This document shows, one piece after another, positions 25,814 through 34,563 of a stretch of DNA of 36,772 nt. Both the position numbers and the translations under genes were made by a program. The notes under the pieces were generated by a model. The model made no database searches and was not told the origin of the DNA. It saw only the letters and a list, made by a program, of their open reading frames with translations. Positions within the stretch are counted from its first letter, which is position 1. Each line of letters starts with the position of its first letter. Source of the DNA: an uncultured Desulfobacteraceae bacterium (GTDB lineage Bacteria; Desulfobacterota; Desulfobacteria; Desulfobacterales; Desulfobacteraceae); NCBI GenBank assembly GCA_913041495.1, contig CAJWHT010000037.1:1-36772 (forward strand). Direction: 5' to 3'.

Positions 25814-28636
25814 ATGAGCCGTATTTCCATCATTTTTACCGTTGTCTTTCTATCCCTTCCCATAACAGCTTCATCCAGGGCCTATGCAAGCCCCCCTATC
25901 CCGGAAGTTCAGGCGGGCCTGATTGATTTTTCCGGGTGGAACTTTGCATCAGATGGACCTGCATCCCTTACCGGCAACTGGGAATTTTACTGGCTCACCC
26001 ATCTTGCGCCCCAGTCCCTTGAAAACCGGCCTGAAAAGGATGCGCTCATTCAGGTCCCCGGTGCCTGGAACGGCCTTGAGATCCACGGCAACCCTATTTC
26101 CGGCCAGGGGTTTGCCACCTACCGCCTGGTGGTCAAACTATCGCCGCTTACCACGGCTTCCCCCAAGAATATCGGGTTAAAATTCCTGGATATGGCCACA
26201 TCGTTCAGGGTCTTTGTGAACGGCGCGGAAATCACGGCAGCGGGAAAGCCGGGGACGAGCAGGGAACGGACAAAACCCTCTTACGCTCCCCGTGTGGTCC
26301 CCCTCCCCGATTCACTGCTTACCCCGGAAACCGAAATCCTGATTCACGCCGCCAACTTCCACCACTGGCAGGGGGGCATGTGGGAGAATATCACCATAGG
26401 AAGAACAAAAGATCTCACCCATATGCGTGAAAATCAGTTGTTTTTAAATGCCTTGCTTTTCGGCAGTATTTTGATCATGGGGCTATACCATCTCATTCTT
26501 TTCCGGCTGCGCCCCCAGGACAGATCCACCCTCTATTTCGGCCTGTTTAGCCTCATGGTCGCTGTTCGCCCCCTCACCCACGGTGAACGCCCCTTATTGG
26601 CATTTTTCCCGGACATCATCCCCTTTACCCAGTTTCTCCAGTTGAACTACATCTCCTTTTACTTTTGCGTCCCCTTATTTGCCTGTTATACCCGGACACT
26701 TTTTCCCGGGCAGGTATCCCACACCGTCATTCGGTGTATTACCGTGGCCGGTATCCTGGCAGCATTAACCACCATTGTATTTCCCCCTGCCGTCTTCACA
26801 GGATTTATGCCATGGCTTCAGGGAGCTACCATGGCTGCCGTTGCCTACGGGGCCGCCTGCGCGGTGGGTGCCGTCCGGATGAAACAAAGGGATTCACTGA
26901 TTTTCGTTTCAGGATTTTTGCTGTTCGGCCTGACCATATTCAACGACATCCTCTATACCCGCCAGGTTATCACAACAACGCACCTGGTCCCTTTAGGGTT
27001 GTTTACCTTTATCCTCTGCCAGGCGTTTCTGCTGTCCAGACGGTTCTCAAGAGCCTTCCATCTTGTCACCCGGCACCAGGCGGAACTTGAAACCGAAATC
27101 GCCCACCGCAAGCGGGTGGAGGCGGATCTTGTCGAAAGTGAATTCAGGTTCCGGCAGATGGCGGAATTTTTACCCCTCCCCCTAATTGAGACGGACAAAA
27201 CCCTGCACATTGTCTATGCCAACAGGGCGGCGCTTGACTGGTTCGGGTATACGGAACCCCAGATGTCCACAGGGCTGCACCTGTCGGTATTATTTAAGGA
27301 AGAGGTGAGCCGTTTTTTTGACCTGTCCGCACCGGAAATCCTCGGACACAAAGAGATGACGCTTTGCAGAAGTGACAGCAGCCACATCTGGGCCATGGTT
27401 GAAACAGCACGGATACGGGTAAAAGACGAATCCCTTGGACTGCGAATCTGCTTTGTGGATCTGGCGGAACGAAAAAAAGCAGAGGCCGCTGTCCTGCATG
27501 CCGCCGAACAATCCAAGTATGCCCTGGTGGGCCAGGTGGCAGGAAAGATGGCCCATGACTTCAACAATATTCTGGGCGCGATCATGGGCAATGCGGAGCT
27601 GACACTGATGGACTGCACCGATGCGGAAACCCGGAACAATCTGAACATCATTTTGGATCAAACCAAACGGGGCCACATTCTAACACAAAACCTGGTGGCC
27701 TTTGCCAGGGATCAGGCCCCAAGCAAAGAGTGGTTTAACCTGAACCGGAAGATAGAATCCGTAATAACAATACTCGGCACGGATTTGAACGATATCCGGC
27801 TCAATGTTCGGTTTGACGAAGATCTGCCGCCCATTTTGGCAGATCCGGGGATGATTGAACAGAGCCTGGTCAACATGTTTCAGAATGCGATTCATGCCCT
27901 GAGCCGGACCCGGGCACCTGAAATCACACTGAGCACCCGCCTTTCAAAAGAGATGTTTGAAATCCAAATGTCAGACAACGGGTGCGGAATTCCCGAAGCA
28001 TCGCATCCGGACGTGTACACCCCCTCCTTTACCCTTAAAGGAAGCCGGGATGTCCTCGGGGCATATGCCTCCGGCATCAAAGGCACCGGTTACGGCCTGG
28101 CCAATGTGAAAAAGTATATGGACAAGCATGGCGGGAAAATCACCTTTACCAGCGCACCGGAACGGGGCACCACGTTTACCCTGTCCCTTCCCGTCCATGC
28201 GGAAAACAAAGACCGCCTGCCCGAAGGTGGCAACGGTATGATTCAAAACGTTGCCACCGGCCGCCATATCCTCCTGGTCGAAGATGAAAGCGCCATTGCC
28301 GTCGTATTCCGGGCAATTCTCACCAAACCGCCCTTTGAGAATAATGTCACCCTGGCCGATACCGGCAGAATGGCCATGGATCTATTTGAGCCCGGAAAAT
28401 TTGATCTGGTCAGCCTGGACTACATGCTGTCCGGCACCATCAACGGCCTGGATGTTTACCGCCATATTCGGAAAAAAGACAAGGAGGTCCCGGTGGTATT
28501 CGTGTCCGGAAACATGGAGTTCGCAGCCTCCATCCAGGATCTGAAAAAAGAAGATCCGTTCCTTGGCTACCTGCCCAAACCCTGTGACAATCAAACCTAT
28601 GCCACGGCCATTGGAAAATGGCTGAACCGGCAATAA
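25814..28636 (+). CDS. 7TMR-DISM hybrid histidine kinase with PAS and receiver domains
   Basis: A 940-residue sensor. It has a signal peptide (cut near AYAS, residue 26) and then an extracytoplasmic jelly-roll domain about 30-200 with GNWEFYW, typical of 7TMR-DISMED2. Seven TM helices follow at about 208-400, then a short coiled coil, and a PAS domain at about 440-555. The kinase box AGKMAHDFNN has the phospho-accepting His at residue 581, and the ATPase motifs are NAIHAL, DNGCGIP and GTGYGLANV. The C-terminal receiver has Asp at residue 869 (VSLDYM) and Lys in LPKPCD. Extracytoplasmic domains of this type often bind carbohydrates. No cognate regulator is adjacent. It lies about 180 bases from the divergent potassium channel. 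Confidence 0.93.
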   Translation: MSRISIIFTVVFLSLPITASSRAYASPPIPEVQAGLIDFSGWNFASDGPASLTGNWEFYWLTHLAPQSLENRPEKDALIQVPGAWNGLEIHGNPISGQGFATYRLVVKLSPLTTASPKNIGLKFLDMATSFRVFVNGAEITAAGKPGTSRERTKPSYAPRVVPLPDSLLTPETEILIHAANFHHWQGGMWENITIGRTKDLTHMRENQLFLNALLFGSILIMGLYHLILFRLRPQDRSTLYFGLFSLMVAVRPLTHGERPLLAFFPDIIPFTQFLQLNYISFYFCVPLFACYTRTLFPGQVSHTVIRCITVAGILAALTTIVFPPAVFTGFMPWLQGATMAAVAYGAACAVGAVRMKQRDSLIFVSGFLLFGLTIFNDILYTRQVITTTHLVPLGLFTFILCQAFLLSRRFSRAFHLVTRHQAELETEIAHRKRVEADLVESEFRFRQMAEFLPLPLIETDKTLHIVYANRAALDWFGYTEPQMSTGLHLSVLFKEEVSRFFDLSAPEILGHKEMTLCRSDSSHIWAMVETARIRVKDESLGLRICFVDLAERKKAEAAVLHAAEQSKYALVGQVAGKMAHDFNNILGAIMGNAELTLMDCTDAETRNNLNIILDQTKRGHILTQNLVAFARDQAPSKEWFNLNRKIESVITILGTDLNDIRLNVRFDEDLPPILADPGMIEQSLVNMFQNAIHALSRTRAPEITLSTRLSKEMFEIQMSDNGCGIPEASHPDVYTPSFTLKGSRDVLGAYASGIKGTGYGLANVKKYMDKHGGKITFTSAPERGTTFTLSLPVHAENKDRLPEGGNGMIQNVATGRHILLVEDESAIAVVFRAILTKPPFENNVTLADTGRMAMDLFEPGKFDLVSLDYMLSGTINGLDVYRHIRKKDKEVPVVFVSGNMEFAASIQDLKKEDPFLGYLPKPCDNQTYATAIGKWLNRQ

Positions 28637-28660
28637 AAAAGCCCAAGACCGGAATGACAA

Positions 28661-28695
28661 AAAGCCGCCTCCCCCGTTTCAGGAGAGGCGGCTTT
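28661..28695. terminator. bidirectional terminator between hybrid kinase and sat
   Basis: AAAGCCGCCTC (28661-28671) pairs with GAGGCGGCTTT (28685-28695) around a 13-base loop. It can end both the kinase and the convergent sat transcripts. Confidence 0.88.
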
Positions 28696-28738
28696 CTATT
28701 TACTGCAAGTTGTATTTAAAGGCGATAAAAACCTTTAG

Positions 28739-30016
28739 TTACATCTTGGAACCTTCTGCATGGCTCTGCAGTTTTACTTCAACTTTTTCTTTCAGACCGG
28801 CATAGTACTTTCTGAGGATAACCAGAACCTCTTCACGGCCGAAGTGATCAACAACTTCTTCGTTGTTGGACAGGGCGTGGCGCAGTTTGGTACCGGACAG
28901 GATAACACGGTCGTCTTTGCCGTGGGGGCAGGTTCTCATGGAAGCCATGCCGTCGCATTTGTGGCAGTAGAACGTCCAGTCGATCTTCAGGGGTTCGCAC
29001 AGAAGGCGTTTGCCTTCTTCTTCCGGCGTCGGAATGGTGTCGAAGATTTCCTGTGCTTCGAACAGGGTGTAGAAGTCGCCAACACCTGCGTGGTCGCGGC
29101 CGATGATCATTCTGTTGACGCCGTAGTTCTGACGGAAGGTGGCGTGCAGCAGACCTTCGCGGGGACCGGCATATCTCATGTCAAGGGGATAACCGCCGTT
29201 GATTACATGCTCGGGTACGAAGTAATCCTGGATCAGACGATCGATACATTCGATACGAACTTCTGCGGGGATGTCGCCGGGTTTCAGGTTACCGATCAGG
29301 GAGTGGATCAGAACGCCGTCACATACGTCGAGAGCGATCTTGCAAAGATGTTCATGGGATCTGTGCATGGGGTTTCTCAGCTGCATGGAAGCAACGTTTG
29401 CCCAGCCTTTTTCATCCATGATGGCACGGGTTTCAGTCGGGGTCAGGTATACGCCTTTGAACTTCTCGGGGAATTCGCCTTCGGAAAGAACTTTTACGGG
29501 ACCTGCCAGGCAGAACTCTTTTCTGGCCATAACAGCCTGAACGCCGGGATGGTCTTCCATGGCGATTTTCCAGAATACGTCGTCTTCAGACTCTTCGCCG
29601 TGGCCTTTGTATACTTTTTCGCATTCCCATTTTTTCTCTTCTTCGGTCATTTCGAATTTCTCTTCGATTTTCATGGTGGCATATACTTCACCATTTCTTT
29701 CGAGAGCAATTTCGTCGCCTTCGTTGATCTCAGCGGCATCGGCAGCAGAGGCATCGAGCATTACGGGAACCGGCCAGAATGTACCGTCTGCCAGCAGGAA
29801 GTCAGCGCAAACGCCTTTCCAGTCAGCCTTGGTCATGAAACCGTTCAGCGGAGAGAAACCGCCGATACCGAGCATGATCAGGTCGCCTTTAACCTGGGAA
29901 GAGATTTCGATTTTTTTCAGACCTTCGGCTTTTTTGATTTCAGCTTCCAGTTCAGCGCCTTCGAGCTTGCAGATGACAAGACCTTTTCCACCGTGGGGTG
30001 CAACTAATTTAGACAT
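28739..30016 (-). CDS. sat: sulfate adenylyltransferase (dissimilatory)
   Basis: A 425-residue ATP sulfurylase that activates sulfate to APS, the first step of sulfate reduction. The nucleotide-binding motif is [11 protein letters not shown], followed by [12 protein letters not shown] zinc-site-like cysteine group [20 protein letters not shown] is present, as in enzymes of sulfate reducers and sulfur oxidisers. There is no APS kinase domain. Length is normal for the homo-oligomeric prokaryotic form. AAGGAGA precedes the ATG. No aprBA or qmo genes are nearby, so sat is a stand-alone unit with its own leader. Confidence 0.97.
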   Translation of the reverse strand: MSKLVAPHGGKGLVICKLEGAELEAEIKKAEGLKKIEISSQVKGDLIMLGIGGFSPLNGFMTKADWKGVCADFLLADGTFWPVPVMLDASAADAAEINEGDEIALERNGEVYATMKIEEKFEMTEEEKKWECEKVYKGHGEESEDDVFWKIAMEDHPGVQAVMARKEFCLAGPVKVLSEGEFPEKFKGVYLTPTETRAIMDEKGWANVASMQLRNPMHRSHEHLCKIALDVCDGVLIHSLIGNLKPGDIPAEVRIECIDRLIQDYFVPEHVINGGYPLDMRYAGPREGLLHATFRQNYGVNRMIIGRDHAGVGDFYTLFEAQEIFDTIPTPEEEGKRLLCEPLKIDWTFYCHKCDGMASMRTCPHGKDDRVILSGTKLRHALSNNEEVVDHFGREEVLVILRKYYAGLKEKVEVKLQSHAEGSKM

Positions 30017-30061
30017 ATACGTCGTTCTCCTTGTTAATTGGTTATCTTACCACTATTAGGG

Positions 30062-30086
30062 GTTAGATACTGTCCCAGCATCTAAC
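30062..30086 (-). promoter_or_regulatory. inverted repeat in the sat leader
   Basis: On the coding strand GTTAGAT and ATCTAAC pair (7 bp, 11-base loop) about 30 bases upstream of the sat ribosome site. It would form a hairpin in the 5' untranslated mRNA, or could be a protein-binding site. The role is inference. Confidence 0.45.
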
Positions 30087-30101
30087 ATCAATTTTATTTA
30101 A

Positions 30102-30141
30102 AAATCTTGTAAGATTTAATGATGATTGAGGAATTTGTCAA
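30102..30141 (-). promoter_or_regulatory. candidate sat promoter with overlapping palindrome
   Basis: On the minus strand TTGACA (30141 down to 30136), right after the HAD stop codon, is a perfect -35. A weak -10 (TAAATC) lies 17 bases on. The palindrome AAATCTT-AC-AAGATTT (30117 down to 30102) overlaps the expected -10 and start point, which suits an operator. As an alternative it could be a weak AT-rich terminator for the HAD gene. Confidence 0.45.
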
Positions 30142-30146
30142 GAAAT

Positions 30147-30779
30147 TTATTCATTTATATTTAAGAGGCCGGCAAGTTCCCCCATGGAGGTGACATGGGC
30201 ATGGGCTTCAAGTCCCATGTTCTTAAATGCAACAAACCAGGTGCCTGCCGCCAGGGCGGCTTTCCGGTCATATTCCGAGTCGCCGATAAAGAGGATTTCT
30301 TCGGGCAGAAGATCAAACTTGTCCATGATTTTTTGCAGCTGATCCGGGGCGGGCTTCGGGTTTTTAACATCTGCAGCCGTAACCACGGTTTCAAACATGG
30401 CAGTCATCTGGTTGTCCTCCAATACGCTTTCCATGGTATTGGTCCGGTTGGTGGCCACCCCCCGGATAAAGCCCTCTTCTTTTAGCCTGCCAAGCAATGT
30501 TATCAGCCCCTTTTCCCGCTGCATGTAGGGGATGAACTTGGCGTACCCGATGGAACGTATCTTATCGTATACCGGAAGGTGGTCCCCGAACTCAGGAAAG
30601 AGGTATTCGATGGCCGCCGTCACCGTCATCATATGCACGTTGATAAACTGTTCTTCGGTCAATTCGGGTTTGCCGAATGCATCCAGAATTTCATCGTAGA
30701 ATTTACGGTTGGACAGGGCCGTGTCAAACATCACCCCATCGCAGTCGAACACCACGGCCTTAACTTTAGAAAGTTCCAT
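30147..30779 (-). CDS. HAD-family phosphatase, phosphoglycolate-phosphatase-like
   Basis: A 210-residue haloacid dehalogenase-fold hydrolase. Motif I is VVFDCDGVMFDT (nucleophile Asp and the second Asp), motif II is the VATNRTNTM region, and motif IV is FIGDSEYDRKAA with the metal-binding Asp pair. A helical cap lies between motifs I and II. The specific substrate cannot be assigned; phosphoglycolate phosphatase and nucleotide phosphatases are both possible. AAGGCG precedes the ATG. It lies between the DUF1573 gene and sat on the same strand. Confidence 0.9.
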   Translation of the reverse strand: MELSKVKAVVFDCDGVMFDTALSNRKFYDEILDAFGKPELTEEQFINVHMMTVTAAIEYLFPEFGDHLPVYDKIRSIGYAKFIPYMQREKGLITLLGRLKEEGFIRGVATNRTNTMESVLEDNQMTAMFETVVTAADVKNPKPAPDQLQKIMDKFDLLPEEILFIGDSEYDRKAALAAGTWFVAFKNMGLEAHAHVTSMGELAGLLNINE

Positions 30780-30847
30780 TGAGTCGCCTTAAAATTGATT
30801 CGCTAAAAAAATAATCTGCCCGAAGTCAGATGCCAGTCGTGAAAACG

Positions 30848-31555
30848 TCAGGATTTTTTGCCGGATTCGTCAAAATAAATGGCATACACCCGGATTTTCA
30901 GCTTGGGTTTGAGCGTGCTGTCGGTCTTCAGCGTAATAACATCGTAGAGGTCATCCGCCTTGTCCGAATGGGCCAAAACCTTCACCTGCCAGTCCTTTTC
31001 CCCGTCTTTGGGCGGAATCAGCTCCGCTTTGATCTGGGAGTCGAACCGCTGGGATATTTCCTTTATCGTGAACGGATATTTTTCTGCCGGCGTAATGGTT
31101 ACATAAGTTTCCAAAGATTCACCGGGAACGCCGCTGAGGCTGACTGTGGCAGGTGAAATTTCGACAACGGAATCCACCTGGCCTGTAACGGTCAGATAAA
31201 ACTGCTTGTTCTTCGGATCATCGGTTTTCACAAGGATCCGTTTATTCAACTGCTTGCCGCCGTATCCGCCGGTTTTAATACCGATTTTGATTTTGCCTTC
31301 CCCTCCCGGGGGAATTCGCCTGTCATAGGCACGTTTGTCGCAGCCTCAGGGGGGAATCACGCCGAGAATATTCAGGGGGGTGTCCCCTTCATTCCGGATC
31401 ATGAATTCATGGGTGATACTCCGGCCCTCTGCCACATCTGAAAATTCAAAGGACGGGTTCACCGGTACGGCCTTGGGTGCGGCCAGCCCCACACCTGCGG
31501 ACACAGCCATAATAAAAACGGTGGCTGAAATAAGTAGTAGTCTTTTCATGGTCAT
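30848..31555 (-). CDS. exported DUF1573 protein, candidate selenoprotein with in-frame TGA (Sec70)
   Basis: A single frame of 236 codons is continuous except for one TGA at 31346-31348 (codon 70). The N-terminus is a signal peptide (MKRLLL start, hydrophobic core, likely cut near GLAA). It is followed by a DUF1573 beta domain with FEFSDVAEGRSITHEFMIRN and the motif PP-(TGA)-GCDK, then IPPGGEGKIKIGIKTGGYGG and ILVKTDDP. DUF1573 members usually carry Cys-Gly-Cys (SCGCT) at this place, so TGA replaces the first Cys exactly and homology continues undisturbed on both sides. Hairpins that could serve as SECIS follow. Residues about 145-235 form a second, Ig-like domain. It could also be a nonsense mutation or base-calling error. 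The DUF1573 function is not established; a redox or metal-related role would fit Sec-Gly-Cys (inference). Confidence 0.72.
31298..31330 (-). promoter_or_regulatory. candidate bacterial SECIS hairpins downstream of the in-frame TGA
   Basis: Reading the minus strand after the TGA, hairpin A is GCCT-ATGAC-AGGC (31330-31318), with its loop 19 bases after the TGA. Hairpin B is TTCCCC-CGGGA-GGGGAA (31314-31298), with a G-rich loop 37 bases after it. Bacterial SECIS loops usually lie about 16-37 bases after the UGA and need a G in the apical loop. A fits spacing best and B has the stronger stem and G-rich loop. No folding was run. Confidence 0.45.
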
Positions 31556-31669
31556 TCCATTCCTAACTTGATTGATCTTTCTGAATAGAATCTATCCCAA
31601 TCCCAGCGTAAATACAATAGTCCGGTATCGGGTACCCGTTAAACCTGCGTGACTGGAAAATAGGCGCGT

Positions 31670-33943
31670 TTATCTTTTTGCCAGTTCACGGTTGATTCGG
31701 TCACTGACCCCCGCATCATGGTGGACGGGCCTGCCGTTGATTCGATTGACCCGGACCGCCCCCATGAGTGCATTGGTCACCATGACATTGGGCAAATTCG
31801 TCAGCGCCTCGGGTGTCAACGGCCTGGTCTCAACAGTATACCCCTGAGCAGCCAATGCCTCTTTCACCGCCTCAACCGTGACCCCCGGCAGCACATTCGG
31901 TGACGCAGGTATAACGATTGAGTTTTCCGCCACAGCCATAATATTGCAGGTGTTGGTTTCAGAGACACTTTCGTCAGGATTCAGGATCAGGGCTTCGTCA
32001 GCCCCCTGCGCCTCAGCAAATGCACCGGCCCTTTCATAAAACAGGTAGTTCATGGACTTGTGATCCGCCAGAAAACTCTGGCGGGGATGGGGAAATGTAA
32101 CCAGGTCAATCCCGGTTTTTCCGAGCATCTCCAACCGGTGGACATAGGGCCGGATAAAGGCGGCAGAAAAAAGTTTCTCACGGCTGCCGTCGATGGCGGC
32201 CACAAGTTTCACCGCACAGATCTCGTTCTCCAACCTGTTTTCTTTCACCAGCAACCGGATTACGGCGTCCCATGTAACATCCGGCGGATGGGTTTCAAAC
32301 AGGCTGCGCCAGGACTGAGCTAACCTGCGTTCATGGGCATCCAGCCGCAGGGGAACCCCTTTTTCCACCCGGATGGTTTCAAACAGTCCGGCCCCGTATT
32401 GGAACGCCTGGCTTGCCGCAGGCACACGGGCACGGTCCTGATCCGTAAGTTTGCCGTTTACCCAGGCTTTCTGGCATAAATCCCGGGTACCTGATGATGC
32501 CGCCATCAGGGTTTCCATTAGGGTTTTGCCCTTATCCAGGGTTTCCTGGTACTCTTTTTCCGGATCGGAATCATAGACAATGCCGCCGCCCACAGAAAAG
32601 AAAAGCCGGTTTTCCGTGATGGTGGCTGTCCGGATGGCAATGGACAGATCCATGGTGCCGTGAAAACTTAAGTACCCGATGGATCCCGTATAGACGTGCC
32701 GTTTTACCGGCTCCAGTTCATCAATGATCTCCATGGAACGGATTTTGGGGCACCCGGTAATGGATCCCCCGGGAAAGGTGGCCCGGACCAGGTCAACGGC
32801 GGTCTTGTCTTCTTGCAACACGCCCTCCACCACGGATACCAGGTGGAAGACATTTTCATAGGGTTCCAGGCGTTTGTGTTCCGTGACCGCCACGGAACCG
32901 AACTCCGTGACCCTGGAGATATCGTTGCGCATCAGGTCCACGATCATGGTGAGTTCTGCATCGTCTTTAAGACTTGAGGCAAGCATCCGGCCGTTTTCCT
33001 CATCAGCTTCAGGGGTGCGGCCCCGGGCAATGGTTCCCTTGATGGGCCGGGTCTCCACGTGCCGGCCGGACAGTTTGATGAACCGTTCGGGTGATGTGGA
33101 CACCACATGGTGGTCTCCGGCATGGATATAGGAAAAGAACGCGGCAGGATTCCGGTTGAACAACTCCATAAAAAGGCTGTAGGCATCCCCTGTGAACCCT
33201 GTGTCAAAGCGCTGGGAAAGATTGGCCTGATAAATGTCTCCGGCCCTCAAATAGTCGATGACCTTTGAAACGGCGGCCATATATTCCGGTTTGGTAAACG
33301 AAGAGGTAAACCCGCGGCTGTCAATGGCGTATCCGGAAGGTTCCCAGGCCCTGTCAAGCGTGGCCAGAAATTTGAGTTCCGTATCCGCTGCCAGTGCATC
33401 AGCGTCCTCCCGGTCAAAAAGGGGAATGCACAGACGGGTCTTGCCGGTTTCACGGTCATGGATCATCAGGGCGGCGGGGGCGTAGAGCAGGATGTCCGGT
33501 AAAAAGGTATCCGAACACGTCCTGGGCAGATCTTCGATCCGGTCCTTAAGATCATAGGCAAAATAGCCGAACAGCCCCGATGCCACCGGCAAATCGGTTA
33601 CCAGACGCTCGGGTGAGCACTGCTCTATAATCGCCCGGACCAGGTCAAAAGGGTCTGCTTCAGCTGGGGTGCCGCTGCCATCTTCGGCATTCGAAACTGC
33701 GCCCAAATCCACGGACTCACCCGCAACTGTCAGAGATAGTCTGTTCTGGTATCCGCGCAGTTCGAGCCAGGGATCCACGGCCAGACAATTGTACCTGGCG
33801 CAGTCCATATCTGAACCGGACAGCAGCAGAACGGTGCCGGGCCGGTCCGAAAACCGGGCAGCAGCATCCTCAAAGGACAGGTTCAGACTCAGGTCCCGGA
33901 CAACGACATCTTTTATTTTTGGCAGGTGGTGCAGGCGTTCCAT
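31670..33943 (-). CDS. pabBC: fused aminodeoxychorismate synthase component I and aminodeoxychorismate lyase
   Basis: A 757-residue bifunctional enzyme for p-aminobenzoate (folate) synthesis. Residues 1 to about 470 are PabB: GDIYQANLSQRF, the PIKGT motif (Lys marks aminodeoxychorismate rather than anthranilate synthase), FPGGSITGCPKIRSMEIIDE and GSIGYLSFHG. Residues about 485-757 are a PabC-type PLP lyase: FQYGAGLFETIRV, the PLP Lys in DHKSMNYLFYERA, and SETNTCNIMAV. The start ATG overlaps the stop of the upstream hydrolase (TAATG). The glutaminase PabA is not in the window. Confidence 0.94.
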   Translation of the reverse strand: MERLHHLPKIKDVVVRDLSLNLSFEDAAARFSDRPGTVLLLSGSDMDCARYNCLAVDPWLELRGYQNRLSLTVAGESVDLGAVSNAEDGSGTPAEADPFDLVRAIIEQCSPERLVTDLPVASGLFGYFAYDLKDRIEDLPRTCSDTFLPDILLYAPAALMIHDRETGKTRLCIPLFDREDADALAADTELKFLATLDRAWEPSGYAIDSRGFTSSFTKPEYMAAVSKVIDYLRAGDIYQANLSQRFDTGFTGDAYSLFMELFNRNPAAFFSYIHAGDHHVVSTSPERFIKLSGRHVETRPIKGTIARGRTPEADEENGRMLASSLKDDAELTMIVDLMRNDISRVTEFGSVAVTEHKRLEPYENVFHLVSVVEGVLQEDKTAVDLVRATFPGGSITGCPKIRSMEIIDELEPVKRHVYTGSIGYLSFHGTMDLSIAIRTATITENRLFFSVGGGIVYDSDPEKEYQETLDKGKTLMETLMAASSGTRDLCQKAWVNGKLTDQDRARVPAASQAFQYGAGLFETIRVEKGVPLRLDAHERRLAQSWRSLFETHPPDVTWDAVIRLLVKENRLENEICAVKLVAAIDGSREKLFSAAFIRPYVHRLEMLGKTGIDLVTFPHPRQSFLADHKSMNYLFYERAGAFAEAQGADEALILNPDESVSETNTCNIMAVAENSIVIPASPNVLPGVTVEAVKEALAAQGYTVETRPLTPEALTNLPNVMVTNALMGAVRVNRINGRPVHHDAGVSDRINRELAKR

Positions 33944-34563
33944 TATCTGAGAAATGGATTCATCCGTTTTTCGTTCCCGATGCTGGTCTCAGGGCCATGA
34001 CCGGTATAGACCACCGTATCCTCATCCAGTCCCAGCAGCTTTGTTTTGATGCTGGAAATCAGGGTGTCGTAATCGCCTCCCGGCAGGTCTGTCCGGCCGA
34101 TGGACCCGGCAAACAGGGTGTCTCCTGCAAAGAGATGCCCGGGGGTGTAAAGGCAGACGCCGCCGGGGGAATGGCCGGGCGTATGGATGACTTTGAGGGT
34201 AATGTCACCGAAAACAATTTCATCCCCGTCTTTGAGAAGCTGGTCAGCTTCGGGGGAGTTTTCAGCGGACAGTCCGAACATGGCGGCCGACCGGGACAAC
34301 TCGGTCAGCATGGGGGCGTCGCCGGGGTGGATGGCAATGGGTGCAGCCGTGGTTTCCTTCATCCGCTTGTTGGCCCCCACATGGTCAAAATGGCCATGGG
34401 TGTTGATCAGGTATTTGACCGTCAATTCCTCCTTGGCCAGGGCCATGAGGATTCTGTCCGCATCATCACCCGGATCAATAACAACCGCTTCTTTTGTGTT
34501 CTCACATCCAAGGATAAAACAATTGGCCATGATGGGGCCGACTTCAAGCTTTCTTATAATCAC
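33943..34563 (-). CDS. metallo-beta-lactamase-fold hydrolase, glyoxalase II-like
   Basis: A 206-residue MBL-fold protein. It has the metal-binding THGHFDHVG (HxHxDH), a third metal His in HTPGHSPGGVCLY, the bridging Asp in LFAGDTLFAGSIGRTD, and a late GHGPET. The size and motifs match the small glyoxalase II-like thioesterases (hydroxyacylglutathione hydrolase-like), but glutathione use in an anaerobe is doubtful. The start is GTG 34563, overlapping the nusB stop (GTGA); the stop overlaps the pabBC start (TAATG). Confidence 0.9.
   Translation of the reverse strand: MIIRKLEVGPIMANCFILGCENTKEAVVIDPGDDADRILMALAKEELTVKYLINTHGHFDHVGANKRMKETTAAPIAIHPGDAPMLTELSRSAAMFGLSAENSPEADQLLKDGDEIVFGDITLKVIHTPGHSPGGVCLYTPGHLFAGDTLFAGSIGRTDLPGGDYDTLISSIKTKLLGLDEDTVVYTGHGPETSIGNEKRMNPFLR

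Noticed and set aside
28760-30007. 415-residue open frame on the plus strand across sat
   Set aside because: It is the antisense shadow of sat. The translated sequence has no domain character and sat itself is unmistakable.
30031-30048. Rex-like site TTGTTAA-TTGG-TTATCTT before sat
   Set aside because: Only the left half fits the Rex palindrome, and it overlaps the ribosome-binding region. A chance match is likely.
30848-31555. Two separate small genes (31346-31555 and 30848-31249)
   Set aside because: Both are in the same frame with no frameshift, the sequence between them stays open, and together they make one normal DUF1573-type protein. Read-through at TGA as Sec is the better explanation.
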